Of a DNA stretch of 61,217 nt, positions 40,964 to 53,443 are shown in pieces. Position numbers and translations under genes: made by a program. Under the pieces are notes generated by a model. That model was not told the DNA's origin. It saw only the letters and a program-made list of their open reading frames with translations, and searched no databases. This stretch comes from Methylococcales bacterium (lineage in GTDB: Bacteria; Pseudomonadota; Gammaproteobacteria; Methylococcales; Methylomonadaceae). The stretch spans positions 1-61,217 of the forward strand of contig JAQTOX010000002.1 of assembly GCA_028713055.1 (NCBI GenBank). The letters run 5' to 3'. The first letter of the stretch is position 1. Each line of letters starts with the position of its first letter.

Positions 40964-43900
40964 ATGACGACGATTCAACAACGCTTATCAGAACTTTTCG
41001 ACGTACTACCCCAACATGAGCAAGATATTTTATTAGTCTTAGCGGTAATTTATGCCCCCATTGGACCATTAAATTTACAAAATACTTTAAAAATAGCAGG
41101 AATTGATCCCGTCACGATTAAATCGGTTAATCGGGATTTTCAAGAGCGTTTTCAAAAAATGGGGTTTATTGTCGGTACACACGATGGATGGTATTGCCAT
41201 CGTGATATTAGTGAAACGTTAATGCGAATTGCGATAACCAAACCGTGGTTTATGAAATTAGCGCAACAACTTATCATGGAAAAAGACGGTTTTTCGTATT
41301 CACCGGCAAAGTTTATGGTGTTGCATCAAATGAAGAAACTACGTTTGTTTCTTTATCAGCACAACGAAACAGGTTTTGCGGCGAATATCGCATTGTTGTA
41401 TCAAGATTTTCCTGAGCATTTTTCAGAACTCATTCATCAACTCTTTTTTGAACATTTTAATCGGGAATGGTTTACGGAATTGCCCACCAAAATACGTTTT
41501 TTAGTGTTGCACTATAGCTTAATTGACAGTTTTGTCGCCTTCGATGTCAAAAAAAATAGTCTTTATAATTTGCTGGAACAATCATTTGGTCAAAGTAAAC
41601 CGGATGATTTAGAGGTAATTCACACAATTCTTGAACAGCGGTTGTTTCGTGGCAATGAAAAAGGGGCGGTTGAATGGTTGCAAGATGATAATTCGGCAGA
41701 TGGTATAAAACTTCGCGCCATGTTAGCGATTTTGCACAATCGTTATGATGACGCGCTCGAATTTTTTAATATCGCTTTGAAGCTGGTTAGAAAAGGTAAT
41801 AAACGTCATGCAACATTGGGTGGTTTGTACGATTTTTTCTATGGATTGATGTTATTTCGTAGTCGCACGCTAACAAATTTACAGCAATTACGTCAGCATT
41901 TAGCCATTTTCTACAATAAAAATCGCACTATTTCACCGTTAAATCGAATGTTATTGAATGCGCTAGATATTTATCAGGACAACGAACCCATTGAAAGTTC
42001 AACGTTGTTAACTAAACAGCATTCCGCTTATGAAAATTTAGCACAAATTTTATTACTCCATTGGTTAGATGAAACGGCTCGAATCAGTGGCGCGGCACAA
42101 CAAGTTATTTTTCTCGCACCATTAGCCAATTATTGCCAAGCAGCACAAGAAGCAAATCATGTTTGGTATGCTGCAATGAGTTCTGCTTTATTACAACGCT
42201 TCGGTTATCCACATAAAACGTGTGACAAAATCGCTAAATATTACAACACCGTTCCATTTCTACAATTGATTGATGCGTTTCCCCGTACTTCCGCGTGGGA
42301 ACGGGCATTAGATGCTTTGAGCCAAGTGAATACGTTGCCTACAACGGTAGCCGCCTCGGTAGCTCCGTCAGAATTACGTATGATTTGGACATTGAGATTA
42401 GATAATGGCGGAATTGCACTTGAACCTAAAGAACAGCGGATGAGTAAAAATGGCAGTTGGTCGAAAGGACGTGCTGTTGCTTTAAAACGTTTGCATAGCG
42501 AATTGAACAGTTTTGATTATTTAACCGAACAAGACCAGCGAATATGCAAAAAAATTCGGCTAAGTAAAAATGATGACTACTACAATTACTATAATAATGA
42601 AACGTATGTGATGCCTGAGAGTGCGTTATTTGAGGCGGTTGGGCATCCGAATGTTTATTGGGCTTCGCAAGTGCAATATAACACACCAATTGATATTGGA
42701 ACCGCCGCCCCGCAGCTTTTGGTTCAGGAACAAGATGATAAATTGCATTTGTCATTGATTCCACAAATTAGCCGTGATGCTCAAATGGTAATACAAAAAA
42801 CCGCCACGGGTATTTTGCTGTATGACATTAACGAACAGCATCGTCAAGTCGCGGCAATTTTAGGTGAAAACGGGTTGACCATTCCCGCTAGCGCACGACA
42901 ACGTGTGATGGATTCAATTTCTGCCGTCGCATCCATGTTAACGGTACAATCGAACATGGTTGGTATGGCGACACAAGCCGAATATGTTGACGTGGACAGT
43001 CGTTTGCATTTGCATTTGCAACCCATTGGACAAGGCATTCAAATGGAAGTGTTTGTGCAACCATTTTTCGATGGTGGTCCACTGTATAAACCGGCAACAG
43101 GCGGAACGACGGTGTTAGCAGATATTGACGGCAAACAGTTACAAACTACTCGTGATTTTGAAATCGAAAAGCAACATATTGTTGAATTGCTCGATGGCTG
43201 CCCCGATTTACCTCCCGAAAATTCGTTGAAATGGTCGCTCGAAGACCCCGACATTGCGTTAGAAACGTTGTTGAATTTACAAAATTTAGGGGAATTCGCG
43301 GTGTTGGAATGGCCCAAAGGTAAAAAAATAAAACTCAGTCGTGAAATGGGACTTTCACAAGCGCGTTTTTCAGTGCGTCACGAACAAAATTGGTTCAGCG
43401 TCGAAGGCGATATTCAAGTTGATGACGGGCAAGTGTTAGATATGCAACGTTTGATGCAGTTATTGGCAAATTCATCAGGGCGTTTTTTGCAATTAGAAGA
43501 TGGGCAAATCATCGCGTTGACCAAAGAATTACGTCATCGACTCGATGAGTTGGCGGGTTTAGGCGAAGTGAAAAATGACAAAATTCAATTTCACGCCCTT
43601 GCCGCGCAAGCCTTAGAAGAAATCACAGAAGGAATGACGATTACCGCCAGCAAACCGTGGAAAGATCAGCTCAAGCGACTGGACGCATTGGACGATTTGA
43701 GTCCGAAAGTGCCGACTACGTTGCAAGGTGAATTACGTGATTATCAGTTGGAGGGTTTTCAATGGATGAGTCGATTGGCACATTGGGGCGCGGGGGCGTG
43801 TTTAGCCGATGATATGGGATTAGGTAAAACAGTGCAGTCGTTGGCGTTAATTTTATCGCGTGCGCCACAAGGTCCGACGTTAATTCTTGCGCCGACTTCG

Positions 43901-45106
43901 GTATGTATCAATTGGTTAGAAGAATGTGCGCGATTTGCACCGACATTGAACGCGCAACAATTTGGCACTGGCGATAGACAAACCATGCTCGATAATTTGG
44001 GCGCGTTTGATTTAGTGGTGTGTAGTTATGGATTATTGCAAAACGAAGGCGAACGTTTGCAACAAGTGCAATGGCACACATTGATTGCTGACGAGGCGCA
44101 AGCCATTAAAAATAATCTCACTAAACGTTCAAAAGCCGCTATGGCATTACAAGCAGATTTCAAAATGGTCACGACGGGTACACCGATTGAAAACCATTTG
44201 GGTGAATTGTGGAATTTGTTTAATTTTATCAATCCAGGTTTGCTCGGTTCGTTGGCAAAATTTAATGAACGTTACGCCAGTGCTATCGAGAATAATCACG
44301 ACCACAATGCCCAACATCGACTAAAAAAATTGTTACGTCCGTTTATTTTACGTCGTTTGAAAAATGACGTATTAACCGAGTTGCCAGCCCGTACGGAAGT
44401 TACGTTACACATTGAATTAAGTGCCGATGAACGCGCTATGTATGAAGCGTTACGTCGTAGTGCGATGCAAGTAATGGAAAAAGCGACCGCGCAATCGGGG
44501 CAACAATTGCAAGTGTTGGCGGAAATTATGAAATTACGCCGCGCGTGTTGTCATCCGCGTTTGGTGATGGATGAAAGTACGATTAGCAGTTCAAAATTAC
44601 AAGCTTTTGAAGAGTTGGTTGATGAATTACTTGATAATCGTCACAAAGCTCTCGTGTTTAGTCAATTCGTTGGGCATTTGAAATTGATTCGAGAATTGCT
44701 CGATAGCAAAGGCATTACTTATCACTATTTGGATGGTTCAACGCCAGTCGCTCAACGAAAAAGAGCAATGAATGCGTTTCAAGCAGGTGACGGTGATTTG
44801 TTTCTAATTAGTTTAAAAGCAGGTGGAACAGGTTTGAATTTAACAGCAGCGGATTATGTGATTCACATGGATCCATGGTGGAATCCAGCCGTGGAAGATC
44901 AGGCTTCGGATCGAGCGCATCGGATGGGACAAAAACGACCCGTCACCATTTATCGTTTGGTCGCAAAGGATACTATTGAAGACAAAATTGTCGCGCTGCA
45001 TCATCAAAAACGAGATTTAGCGAACAGTTTGCTGGAAGGAGGCGAATTGAGTGGCAAAATGTCGGTGGATGCAATGTTAGAGTTGTTACGTGATGTTGAT
45101 TTGTAA
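40964..45106 (+). CDS. SNF2-family DEAD/DEAH-box helicase with long N-terminal region
   Basis: C-terminal SNF2 motifs CLADDMGLGKTVQSLALIL, LIADEAQAIKN, LVFSQFVGHLKLIRELLDSKGITYHYLDGSTP, SLKAGGTGLNLTAADYVIHMDPWWNPAVEDQASDRAHRMGQ; about 930 aa N-terminal. Confidence 0.93.
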   Translation: MTTIQQRLSELFDVLPQHEQDILLVLAVIYAPIGPLNLQNTLKIAGIDPVTIKSVNRDFQERFQKMGFIVGTHDGWYCHRDISETLMRIAITKPWFMKLAQQLIMEKDGFSYSPAKFMVLHQMKKLRLFLYQHNETGFAANIALLYQDFPEHFSELIHQLFFEHFNREWFTELPTKIRFLVLHYSLIDSFVAFDVKKNSLYNLLEQSFGQSKPDDLEVIHTILEQRLFRGNEKGAVEWLQDDNSADGIKLRAMLAILHNRYDDALEFFNIALKLVRKGNKRHATLGGLYDFFYGLMLFRSRTLTNLQQLRQHLAIFYNKNRTISPLNRMLLNALDIYQDNEPIESSTLLTKQHSAYENLAQILLLHWLDETARISGAAQQVIFLAPLANYCQAAQEANHVWYAAMSSALLQRFGYPHKTCDKIAKYYNTVPFLQLIDAFPRTSAWERALDALSQVNTLPTTVAASVAPSELRMIWTLRLDNGGIALEPKEQRMSKNGSWSKGRAVALKRLHSELNSFDYLTEQDQRICKKIRLSKNDDYYNYYNNETYVMPESALFEAVGHPNVYWASQVQYNTPIDIGTAAPQLLVQEQDDKLHLSLIPQISRDAQMVIQKTATGILLYDINEQHRQVAAILGENGLTIPASARQRVMDSISAVASMLTVQSNMVGMATQAEYVDVDSRLHLHLQPIGQGIQMEVFVQPFFDGGPLYKPATGGTTVLADIDGKQLQTTRDFEIEKQHIVELLDGCPDLPPENSLKWSLEDPDIALETLLNLQNLGEFAVLEWPKGKKIKLSREMGLSQARFSVRHEQNWFSVEGDIQVDDGQVLDMQRLMQLLANSSGRFLQLEDGQIIALTKELRHRLDELAGLGEVKNDKIQFHALAAQALEEITEGMTITASKPWKDQLKRLDALDDLSPKVPTTLQGELRDYQLEGFQWMSRLAHWGAGACLADDMGLGKTVQSLALILSRAPQGPTLILAPTSVCINWLEECARFAPTLNAQQFGTGDRQTMLDNLGAFDLVVCSYGLLQNEGERLQQVQWHTLIADEAQAIKNNLTKRSKAAMALQADFKMVTTGTPIENHLGELWNLFNFINPGLLGSLAKFNERYASAIENNHDHNAQHRLKKLLRPFILRRLKNDVLTELPARTEVTLHIELSADERAMYEALRRSAMQVMEKATAQSGQQLQVLAEIMKLRRACCHPRLVMDESTISSSKLQAFEELVDELLDNRHKALVFSQFVGHLKLIRELLDSKGITYHYLDGSTPVAQRKRAMNAFQAGDGDLFLISLKAGGTGLNLTAADYVIHMDPWWNPAVEDQASDRAHRMGQKRPVTIYRLVAKDTIEDKIVALHHQKRDLANSLLEGGELSGKMSVDAMLELLRDVDL

Positions 45107-45121
45107 CAGCATCCCTTTTTG

Positions 45122-45148
45122 AAAGGGCGGGTCTAAAACCCACCTTTT
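45122..45148. terminator. Bidirectional terminator/REP-like hairpin between convergent genes
   Basis: AAAGGGCGGGTctaaaACCCACCTTTT. Confidence 0.65.
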
Positions 45149-45178
45149 GCGATTGATTTTTATGGCAAGTTTTCAAAA

Positions 45179-47371
45179 TTACAAATCGAAATACTTCACC
45201 GTATTTGCCAAACTTCGCGCTTGATCTTCTAACGTTTCGGCGGCGGCGGCAGCTTCTTCAACTAATGCCGCGTTTTGTTGCGTTACGTCATCCATTTGCC
45301 CAATCGCTTGATTGACTTGCTCAATTCCCATTGTTTGTTCATTTGAGGCTGAGCTGATTTCAGACATAATTTTTGTCACACCGCAAATTGCATTCACAAT
45401 TTCTTCCATTGTTCGCCCTGCATTCGCCACTAGTCGAGTACCATCCTCGACTTTTTCAACTGAATCACCAATCAGATTTTTAATTTCACCTGCCGCCGCC
45501 GCTGCCCGTTGCGCTAAACTACGAACTTCGGTGGCAACCACTGCAAAACCACGTCCTTGATCACCTGCACGAGCCGCTTCCACCGCTGCATTTAGTGCCA
45601 AAATGTTGGTTTGGAATGCAATGCCATCAATCACTGAAATAATGTCGACGATTTTACGTGATGACTCGTTAATCGCTTCCATCGTACTCACGACTTGACT
45701 CACCACGGCAACACCTTTGCTTGCAATGTCTGATGCGCCTACTGCCAATTCGTTGGCGTGTTGGGCGTTCTCACTGTTATGTTTCACTGTCGAGGTTAAT
45801 TCCTGCATACTTGCCGCTGTTTCTTCTAAACTTGCCGCTTGTTGTTCGGTGCGATTCGACAAATCATTATTACCCGATGCAATTTCTTTCGCGCTGGTGT
45901 TAATCGTATTCGTCGCATCTTGAATCTGATAAATTACGTCACGCAATTTATCAACGGTTGAATTTGCATCATCTTTTAACTGTCCAAACATTCCAGAGTA
46001 ATCATTTGTAATTGTTTTAGTTAAATCACCATGTGATAGCGCATCTAAAATTCGTCCAATTTCATTTAAACCAATAGAGCTGGTTTCTAATAATTTATTG
46101 ATGTTACGAACTAATTCTAGAATGAAACCACTGTGATCTAGTTCACGAATACGTCGTTCAAAATCGCCTTCTGCTGCGGCTTGAACGATATTTGAAATTT
46201 CTTGAGTCGCCTTGAGTTCGGCAGTGTTATCAACCCACTCTGCAACAAAACCAATACGATCCCCATTTTTATCAATGACGGGATTTGCAACGATATTGAT
46301 GAAATGTCCCCCAATTTCCATATCTGCTGAGCAAAAAGTCGTTAAATTTTTCAATAAGTCACGTGTGTTTTTAGGATTTGTATGGAATATGTCCATATTA
46401 GCCCCTAAAATTTTATCTGCATTAAAACCAGGGAATCGGGTTCTGACTGCGGGTTCAATTTCTTTGAATAACATTTTTGCGCTGGAATTGAGATAAATAA
46501 TGTCAAAATTATTATCAGCAACCATCACTGATGAATGAACATTATCTAATGCGCTGTTAATACGTAGTGCTTCTTCGTTGATACGTTTTCCGTTAGCAAT
46601 ATCTAAACTTAAACTTACGTCCATCGAAAATAAGCCGCGATAAAAATCGCCAACAACACCACTTTTTTTCAAATCAAAGTTATTTCCAAAACCTTTTGCA
46701 GCAAGTCGATAGAAAATACCAACACTTTTGTCGAGCGTACTGTTTAATTCCCGAACAACACCAATGTTGATAGCAGTTCCAATCGCTACCGCCGATGCTA
46801 CACCGGCCAATTCAAAATAATTTTGAGCTAAAAATGAATTATAACCCACCATTGCTGTTGGAATTGAAAATAGCATCAATGAGAAAATCGTTTTTTTCCA
46901 AAGTGAAATGTCCTTAACACTGTTAATGAAGGCTTTTACACCGGTAGGATTTATCGTTGCTGTTTTATTTTTTATTCCTGCGTATAAGGCTTTAGCTTCT
47001 TCTAGTTCTGCTTTTTTTGGCGCGTAACGTACAGACAAATAACCAACGAGTTTTCCTTTTTCAAATTCTGGAATCATATTGGCGTGAACCCAATAAAAAT
47101 CACCACTTTTGGCTCTATTTTTAACGCATCCCGCCCAAGGTCGCATTGCTTTAATTGTCGCCCATAAATCCGCGAATGCTTCGGCTGGCATATCGGGATG
47201 GCGAATTATATTGTGATTTTGCCCAATCATTTCATCGCGGCTATAACCACTTATTTTTAAAAAATCATCATTGGCAAAAATAATTTTTCCTTCTAAATCA
47301 GTACGACTGACTAGAATACTGCCCTTCGTCATGACGATTTCGTTATTGGTCACTGGTGTATTGAGTTTCAT
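45179..47371 (-). CDS. PAS-containing methyl-accepting chemotaxis protein (Aer-like)
   Basis: [52 protein letters not shown]; signalling hairpin [45 protein letters not shown]. Confidence 0.95.
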   Translation of the reverse strand: MKLNTPVTNNEIVMTKGSILVSRTDLEGKIIFANDDFLKISGYSRDEMIGQNHNIIRHPDMPAEAFADLWATIKAMRPWAGCVKNRAKSGDFYWVHANMIPEFEKGKLVGYLSVRYAPKKAELEEAKALYAGIKNKTATINPTGVKAFINSVKDISLWKKTIFSLMLFSIPTAMVGYNSFLAQNYFELAGVASAVAIGTAINIGVVRELNSTLDKSVGIFYRLAAKGFGNNFDLKKSGVVGDFYRGLFSMDVSLSLDIANGKRINEEALRINSALDNVHSSVMVADNNFDIIYLNSSAKMLFKEIEPAVRTRFPGFNADKILGANMDIFHTNPKNTRDLLKNLTTFCSADMEIGGHFINIVANPVIDKNGDRIGFVAEWVDNTAELKATQEISNIVQAAAEGDFERRIRELDHSGFILELVRNINKLLETSSIGLNEIGRILDALSHGDLTKTITNDYSGMFGQLKDDANSTVDKLRDVIYQIQDATNTINTSAKEIASGNNDLSNRTEQQAASLEETAASMQELTSTVKHNSENAQHANELAVGASDIASKGVAVVSQVVSTMEAINESSRKIVDIISVIDGIAFQTNILALNAAVEAARAGDQGRGFAVVATEVRSLAQRAAAAAGEIKNLIGDSVEKVEDGTRLVANAGRTMEEIVNAICGVTKIMSEISSASNEQTMGIEQVNQAIGQMDDVTQQNAALVEEAAAAAETLEDQARSLANTVKYFDL

Positions 47372-47522
47372 AAAGTTCCACTAAGCGTGTGCGTTAAAGC
47401 TAAAGGGTTAAAATTTACGATTTTTTGTTATAAATTATGTTATCGAAATTGACAGCAAATATCGCGCCGTAACTTATATAACACCAGAAATATCGGCACA
47501 CGCTCTTATGGCTTAATGTTAA

Positions 47523-49031
47523 TCAGTCACAATTTTGCATTTCAATAATGAAGTTAGCGGAGTTAGATTTAGTTTGTGCGCCATCATTTCTTAATGCTGA
47601 GATTCGTTCCAAATACGCATCATCGACATCGCCCGTAATATATTCGTGGCTGAAACATGACGTATCAAAATGCAAAATTTCAGGATTTCCTTTTTGTACC
47701 GCTGCGATTAAATCGTCTAAATTCTGATAAATCAATTTATCCGCGCCAATTTCATCGCGTATTTCGTCTTCCGAACGATCATGAGCAATCAATTCATGAG
47801 CCGCAGGCATATCAATTCCATAAACGTTTGGATACCGAACCGGTGGTGCAGCAGAAGCAAAATAAACTTTTTTGGCACCGGCATCACGTGCCATTTGAAT
47901 AATTTGAGCAGAAGTTGTGCCACGTACAATCGAATCATCGACAAGTAAAACGTTTTTACCATTGAATTCTAAATCGATGGCGTTAAGTTTTTGACGCACG
48001 GATTTTTCGCGCATTTTTTGTCCAGGCATAATAAACGTACGTCCGATGTAACGATTTTTAATAAAGCCTTCACTGAACTTTACGCCTAATTTATTCGCCA
48101 TTTGTAACGCTGCCGTCCGGCTAGTGTCAGGAATTGGGATAACGACATCGATGTCGTGGTCAGCCCATTCGCGTTGTACTTTTGCCGCCAATTTTTCGCC
48201 CATTCGTAAACGTGCCTTATAAACCGAAATATTGTCAATAATTGAATCGGGGCGCGCGAAATAAACGTATTCAAAAATACACGGACAATGATCCACTTTT
48301 TCCGCACATTGATGCGTGTGCAACTTGCCCGATTGTTCAATGAAAATTGCTTCACCTGCTTCAATGTCACGGATAATTTCAAATCCCAAAACATCTAACG
48401 CGACACTTTCTGACGCAATCATGAATTCGCTGCCTTCTTCGGTTCGACGTTCACCAAAAATAGCAGGACGAATTCCGTTCGGGTCGCGAAAACCCAAAAT
48501 ACCTACGCCAGCAATCATAATCACAACGGCGTACGCACCACGACAACGACGATGGGTACCTTTTACAGCTTCAAAAATATCTGCAACTGTTAAGTCGGAT
48601 TTGTGTAGTGTTTGTAATTCATGCGCGAAAACATTTAGCAAAACTTCAGAATCTGAATCGGTATTGATGTGACGTTGATCTTCATCAAATAAAGCTTTTT
48701 TAAGTTCTTCGGTATTGGTCAAATTACCGTTGTGTGCCAGAGTTAAACCGAAGGGCGAATTAACATAAAATGGCTGCGCTTCAGCAGAACTTGTGCAACC
48801 TGCGGTTGGATAACGAACGTGCGCGATGCCCATATTTCCACGCAAACGTAACATTTGATCGTTAGTAAAAACATCTCGCGCCAAGCCATTATCTTTGCGT
48901 AAATGCAAACGTCCATTTTCACATGTCACAATTCCCGCCGCGTCTTGTCCACGATGTTGAAGCACCGTGAGTGCGTCATATAAATCTTGATTTACGGCTT
49001 GATGAGAGACGATAGCAACAATACCACACAT
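47523..49031 (-). CDS. purF: Amidophosphoribosyltransferase
   Basis: [82 protein letters not shown]. Confidence 0.98.
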   Translation of the reverse strand: MCGIVAIVSHQAVNQDLYDALTVLQHRGQDAAGIVTCENGRLHLRKDNGLARDVFTNDQMLRLRGNMGIAHVRYPTAGCTSSAEAQPFYVNSPFGLTLAHNGNLTNTEELKKALFDEDQRHINTDSDSEVLLNVFAHELQTLHKSDLTVADIFEAVKGTHRRCRGAYAVVIMIAGVGILGFRDPNGIRPAIFGERRTEEGSEFMIASESVALDVLGFEIIRDIEAGEAIFIEQSGKLHTHQCAEKVDHCPCIFEYVYFARPDSIIDNISVYKARLRMGEKLAAKVQREWADHDIDVVIPIPDTSRTAALQMANKLGVKFSEGFIKNRYIGRTFIMPGQKMREKSVRQKLNAIDLEFNGKNVLLVDDSIVRGTTSAQIIQMARDAGAKKVYFASAAPPVRYPNVYGIDMPAAHELIAHDRSEDEIRDEIGADKLIYQNLDDLIAAVQKGNPEILHFDTSCFSHEYITGDVDDAYLERISALRNDGAQTKSNSANFIIEMQNCD

Positions 49032-49059
49032 TATTTTTTCACCTGATTTTGAAAGAAAA

Positions 49060-49581
49060 TTAACGATAAGTTAAAGCGTGTGCCATTTGCGTGGCGACGT
49101 GGTCGCGTAACCAAATGGCAAGGATTTGAAAAGAGGGTAATAAACTGGATTCGTGCCACCATAATCTGTTTGGCACAGATGTTAATCCAGCAAGAAAAAC
49201 GACGATAGCTGTCACAAGTACGCCTTGTACGATGCCGCAGATTAAACCGCCTAAGCGTTCCATGAAGGCAGTGTGATTGTAAGTCTGCTTAAAACGGGTT
49301 GTGAGCCAATGTTCTAGCAAACTTCCCGCTAAAATTGTTGTCACCAATAAACTAATAAATGTAATTGCGAGACGTTCATTTGGTGATGAAATAAGGTTTT
49401 GTAACGCTGACGAAATTGACGTTGAAAAGTGCAAGCTCGTCCAAAAACCAACAACCCAACACAATAATGAAACTACTTCCCGACTAAAACCGCGCATTGT
49501 ACCGATGCTTGACGTTACGCCAATGAGCGCAACAATGCTGTAATCAATCCAAATAAACGGTTTTAGTACGGCGGGAAACAC
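49060..49581 (-). CDS. cvpA: Colicin V production protein-like CvpA
   Basis: [36 protein letters not shown]; upstream of purF. Confidence 0.92.
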   Translation of the reverse strand: MFPAVLKPFIWIDYSIVALIGVTSSIGTMRGFSREVVSLLCWVVGFWTSLHFSTSISSALQNLISSPNERLAITFISLLVTTILAGSLLEHWLTTRFKQTYNHTAFMERLGGLICGIVQGVLVTAIVVFLAGLTSVPNRLWWHESSLLPSFQILAIWLRDHVATQMAHALTYR

Positions 49582-49585
49582 AGTG

Positions 49586-50431
49586 TTATTCAGAAACTAA
49601 AATTGAGTTAATGTGTTGTTCATCCATTTTTCGTTTCATCGCCGCAGCGCGTTTGCCATCCAATTCTGGACCAACACGCAAACGATAACTTGTCCCTTTT
49701 TCGGTTTGTACGGGTTCTAATAATGCTGGTAAGCCTTGTGATTTTAAGCCTTCGAGCAAGCCATCTGCTTTTGCTTTATTGGTAAAGCTACCCACTTGAA
49801 TGAACCAGCGAGAGGCTTTCTTAGTTTCTGGGGCGATAATTTTTTTAACCTCGGCAACACTTGTATCTACCGGTGCGATGGTTTTAACTGGTGCATCGTC
49901 TAGCAATTTCGCTGCCCGCATTTGTTTTAAAAGTTCTTCTTCGGGTTTACCACTTACTTTTTTGGCTTCTTCTTTAGACTGTAATTTTGGTTTCATGGGT
50001 GGTTCATCGTCCACTTCGTCAGCATTTACACCATAATTTGTAGTCTCAGAATAAGTAGGCTTCTCAACGTGCGATTTTGCAACCGGCGATTTTACAACGG
50101 GTTTGGGTTGTAATTTCGGTACAGGTGATTCGTCCATTTCGTCAGGACGTAGCGTATTTTGTGTTGCACCTGCTGTTGATGGCGCAAGAGCCGCTACTTC
50201 AATTTGTGGCTGTTGTGGAATCGCTAGAACCTGCTCAGAACTCGCCGGAGCTTTTATAGTCGGTTCTTCAACAAACTGATTTTCTGACGGCAACGCCAAC
50301 GTCGTTGTCGCTTGCCCCTCTTCTTGAATAGGGTCATCAAACAACATCGGAATGAAAATCGCCGACAATATCGTGACCACTAATGCGCCAATCAAACGTT
50401 GTTTTAATTCATGATCCATTTTTAATTTCAC
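49586..50431 (-). CDS. dedD: SPOR domain protein (DedD-like)
   Basis: N-terminal MDHELKQRLIGALVVTILSAIFIPMLFDDP; C-terminal SPOR RWFIQVGSFTNKAKADGLLEGLKSQGLPALLEPVQTEKGTSYRLRVGP. Confidence 0.88.
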   Translation of the reverse strand: MKLKMDHELKQRLIGALVVTILSAIFIPMLFDDPIQEEGQATTTLALPSENQFVEEPTIKAPASSEQVLAIPQQPQIEVAALAPSTAGATQNTLRPDEMDESPVPKLQPKPVVKSPVAKSHVEKPTYSETTNYGVNADEVDDEPPMKPKLQSKEEAKKVSGKPEEELLKQMRAAKLLDDAPVKTIAPVDTSVAEVKKIIAPETKKASRWFIQVGSFTNKAKADGLLEGLKSQGLPALLEPVQTEKGTSYRLRVGPELDGKRAAAMKRKMDEQHINSILVSE

Positions 50432-51707
50432 CTATTTTTAAATTTACACAGCAATCCGACACTAAAAAAAATGACCCAAACACTAAAATTAAATCGCCGA
50501 CTTGCGTATGATTTTTCGCGGCGGCAAAGGCATGGGCAAAACCTGAAAATCCTAAATGTACTGCTGAAATTTGGCACAGTTCAAACATTTCCCGTATTGC
50601 CGGTTCTGTTACAGCACGCAAATTTTGCGGTAGCGGTGCAAAAAACCAATCTGAAACTACGGGTTTCATTAAGGTCAAAACGCTGACAATGTCCTTGTCT
50701 TTCATCATTGAAAAAATGGCGTGAATGCGACGGTCAGGAAAGTTCTCGTGTAAATAATCAACCAACGTTTGCACCGCCTGCGGATTGTGTCCAACATCCA
50801 AAAGTACGGGATTTTTACCCTCAATCAGTTGAAAACGTCCCGCTAATTTCACATTTTTCAAGCCCATTTTTAACGATGTTTCGCTAACGGGTAAACGATT
50901 TGCCAAACATTGAGTCGCCAAAATTGCCGCCGACGCATTGCGGTATTGATGATTTCCCTTTAACGCAGGTGGCGGTAAATCTGAAATCGTTTGCGCCAAC
51001 CCTTGCCAACTCCACGTTTTGTCATGTTTTGTATAAAAAAAAGTCTCACCCAAACGAAGTAAAAGCGTGTTCTGTTCAATTGCATGTTTTAGCAATGATG
51101 CGGGCGGTTTTAAATCACCGATAATTGCAGGTGTATTTGGACGAAAAATTCCTGCTTTTTCCAATCCAATCTCTTCGCGGGTTTGCCCTAGAAATTCAAC
51201 GTGATCAATCGCAATACTCGTAACGATTGCCATATCTGTATCGACGATATTTACTGCGTCTAAACGTCCGCCTAAACCCACTTCTAAAATTTGAACTGCT
51301 ACATTTGCTTGCAAAAAAATGAGTAAAGCGGCAAGTGTGCTAAATTCAAAATAACTTAACGATGTGTCACCGCGTGCTAAATCAATTTGTTCAAATGCAG
51401 CGCAAATTGTCTCGTCTGAAACGGGTTTACCATTGATTTTGATGCGTTCGTTGTAACGCAAAATATGCGGCGAGGTATACGCGCCAACTTTGTGACCAGA
51501 GGCAAAATAAAATTGCTCCAAATAAGCCACGGTTGAACCTTTACCATTTGTACCCGCTACGGTAATCGTCGGCGGTTTCTGCTTTTCATACGATGGGAAT
51601 AACGTCTCAAAAACGCGCTTCACCCGTTCCAAACCCAAATCAATCGGTAACGGATGCAAACTTTCTTGCCACGTCAGCCACTCGGTTAAGGAATTAAAAC
51701 GGTTCAT
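50409..51707 (-). CDS. folC: Folylpolyglutamate/dihydrofolate synthase
   Basis: ITVAGTNGKGSTVAYLEQFYFASGHKVGAYTSPHILRYNERIKING. Confidence 0.95.
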   Translation of the reverse strand: MNRFNSLTEWLTWQESLHPLPIDLGLERVKRVFETLFPSYEKQKPPTITVAGTNGKGSTVAYLEQFYFASGHKVGAYTSPHILRYNERIKINGKPVSDETICAAFEQIDLARGDTSLSYFEFSTLAALLIFLQANVAVQILEVGLGGRLDAVNIVDTDMAIVTSIAIDHVEFLGQTREEIGLEKAGIFRPNTPAIIGDLKPPASLLKHAIEQNTLLLRLGETFFYTKHDKTWSWQGLAQTISDLPPPALKGNHQYRNASAAILATQCLANRLPVSETSLKMGLKNVKLAGRFQLIEGKNPVLLDVGHNPQAVQTLVDYLHENFPDRRIHAIFSMMKDKDIVSVLTLMKPVVSDWFFAPLPQNLRAVTEPAIREMFELCQISAVHLGFSGFAHAFAAAKNHTQVGDLILVFGSFFLVSDCCVNLKIGEIKNGS

Positions 51708-51716
51708 TTTGTGTTT

Positions 51717-52637
51717 TTAACCTGCGTCTTGAATGTCGTCGTCAATCAACAAATCATCAATAATAACAGGCATCGAAACACCACGATTTGCGGTCAACAT
51801 TTCTAAAATACTGGCGATTTTTGTACGAATATCGCGGCGGTGAATAATCATATCGATTGCGCCATGTTCTTGTAAAAATTCGCTACGTTGGAAACCTTCG
51901 GGCAATTTTTCGCGCACCGTTTGTTCAATTACGCGCGGCCCTGCAAAACCAATTAACGCATTCGGTTCAGCAACGTTAATATCACCAAGCATTGCTAAAC
52001 TCGCCGACACACCGCCCATAGTCGGGTCAGTCATGAATGAAATGTACGGAATGCCGCGTTCTGATAGTTTGGTCAACGCTGCGCTGGTTTTCGCCATTTG
52101 GAACAACGAAAACAACGATTCTTGCATTCTCGCACCACCACTTGCGGTGAAAACGATAAATGGCACACCAAGTTCCAAACTTTTGTTCACGCCGCGCACG
52201 AATTTCTCACCCACAACCGACCCCATCGAGCCACCCATGAAATTAAAATCGAATGCCGCCGCAACAATTGCTTGCCCTTGTAATTCGCCTTTCATTACGA
52301 TTAAGGCATCATTTTCTTTGGTTTGTTTTTGTGCTTGTGTGACACGGTCTTTGTATTTTTTACTGTCTTTGAATTTCAACGGATCGACAGGTTTAACGTT
52401 TTTGCCAATTTCTTCGCGTCCATTTTCATCTAAAAATAAATTCAGGCGTGCACGCGCCGAAATCCGCATGTGATGGTCGCATTTTGGACAAACACTGCCG
52501 TTCTTTTCCAATTCACTGTTGTACAAAATCGCATTACAACTTGGACATTTCGCCCAAAGTCCTTCAGGAACAGTCGTTTTTTTGCCGGACGATTCAGTTC
52601 TGATAATCGACGGACGTAATTTTTCAAACCAACTCAT
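51717..52637 (-). CDS. accD: Acetyl-CoA carboxylase beta subunit
   Basis: [65 protein letters not shown]. Confidence 0.98.
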   Translation of the reverse strand: MSWFEKLRPSIIRTESSGKKTTVPEGLWAKCPSCNAILYNSELEKNGSVCPKCDHHMRISARARLNLFLDENGREEIGKNVKPVDPLKFKDSKKYKDRVTQAQKQTKENDALIVMKGELQGQAIVAAAFDFNFMGGSMGSVVGEKFVRGVNKSLELGVPFIVFTASGGARMQESLFSLFQMAKTSAALTKLSERGIPYISFMTDPTMGGVSASLAMLGDINVAEPNALIGFAGPRVIEQTVREKLPEGFQRSEFLQEHGAIDMIIHRRDIRTKIASILEMLTANRGVSMPVIIDDLLIDDDIQDAG

Positions 52638-52639
52638 GA

Positions 52640-53443
52640 TTAGTTATCCATTGCCTGCCGCATGGCGGTTAATAATTCAATAATTGCTTGTTTTGCTTGC
52701 GCGGGACTGTGCAGATTTGCTTCGATTTGGCTAATTAACGCACTGCCAACGACCACACCATCACCTAAATTTGCGATTGTTTTTGCAGTTTCAGCGTCTT
52801 TAACACCAAAACCAATGGCAACGGGTAATTTGGTATTCGCACGAATTTCGGCTAATTTTGCTTCCACGTCAGCAACATCTAAATGCCCTGCGCCAGTCAC
52901 GCCTTTGAGCGAAACGTAATACAAATAGCCGCTACCGATGGCATCCATTTTTTGTACACGTTCAGCCGAACTGTTTGGCGCAAGCAAGAAAATCGGATCA
53001 ACGCCGCGAGCTTTCAATAGCGCGGTGCATTCTTCAGCTTCTTCAGGCGGTAAATCAACGGTTAAAACACCATCCACGCCTGCCGCTTGTACCGCATCAG
53101 CGAATTTTTCATAACCCATGATTTCAACGGGATTTAAATAACCCATGATAACAATTGGCGTGTGACCGTTGGTTTTGCGGAATTCTGTCGCAATTGCTAG
53201 CGTTGTTCGCAAACTTTGATGATGTGCTAACGCGCGTTCACTGGCGCGTTGAATTACTGGCCCATCCGCCATCGGGTCTGAAAATGGCACGCCCAACTCA
53301 ATAATATCTGCACCTGCATCAACCATGGCGTGCATGAGCGGCACAGTAAAATCTGGATTCGGATCGCCAGCCGTTACAAACGGAATTAACGCTTTACGAT
53401 TTTTTTGTGCCAATTCGGCAAATAATCCTGCTAATTGGCTCAT
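52640..53443 (-). CDS. trpA: Tryptophan synthase alpha subunit
   Basis: [55 protein letters not shown]. Confidence 0.98.
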   Translation of the reverse strand: MSQLAGLFAELAQKNRKALIPFVTAGDPNPDFTVPLMHAMVDAGADIIELGVPFSDPMADGPVIQRASERALAHHQSLRTTLAIATEFRKTNGHTPIVIMGYLNPVEIMGYEKFADAVQAAGVDGVLTVDLPPEEAEECTALLKARGVDPIFLLAPNSSAERVQKMDAIGSGYLYYVSLKGVTGAGHLDVADVEAKLAEIRANTKLPVAIGFGVKDAETAKTIANLGDGVVVGSALISQIEANLHSPAQAKQAIIELLTAMRQAMDN

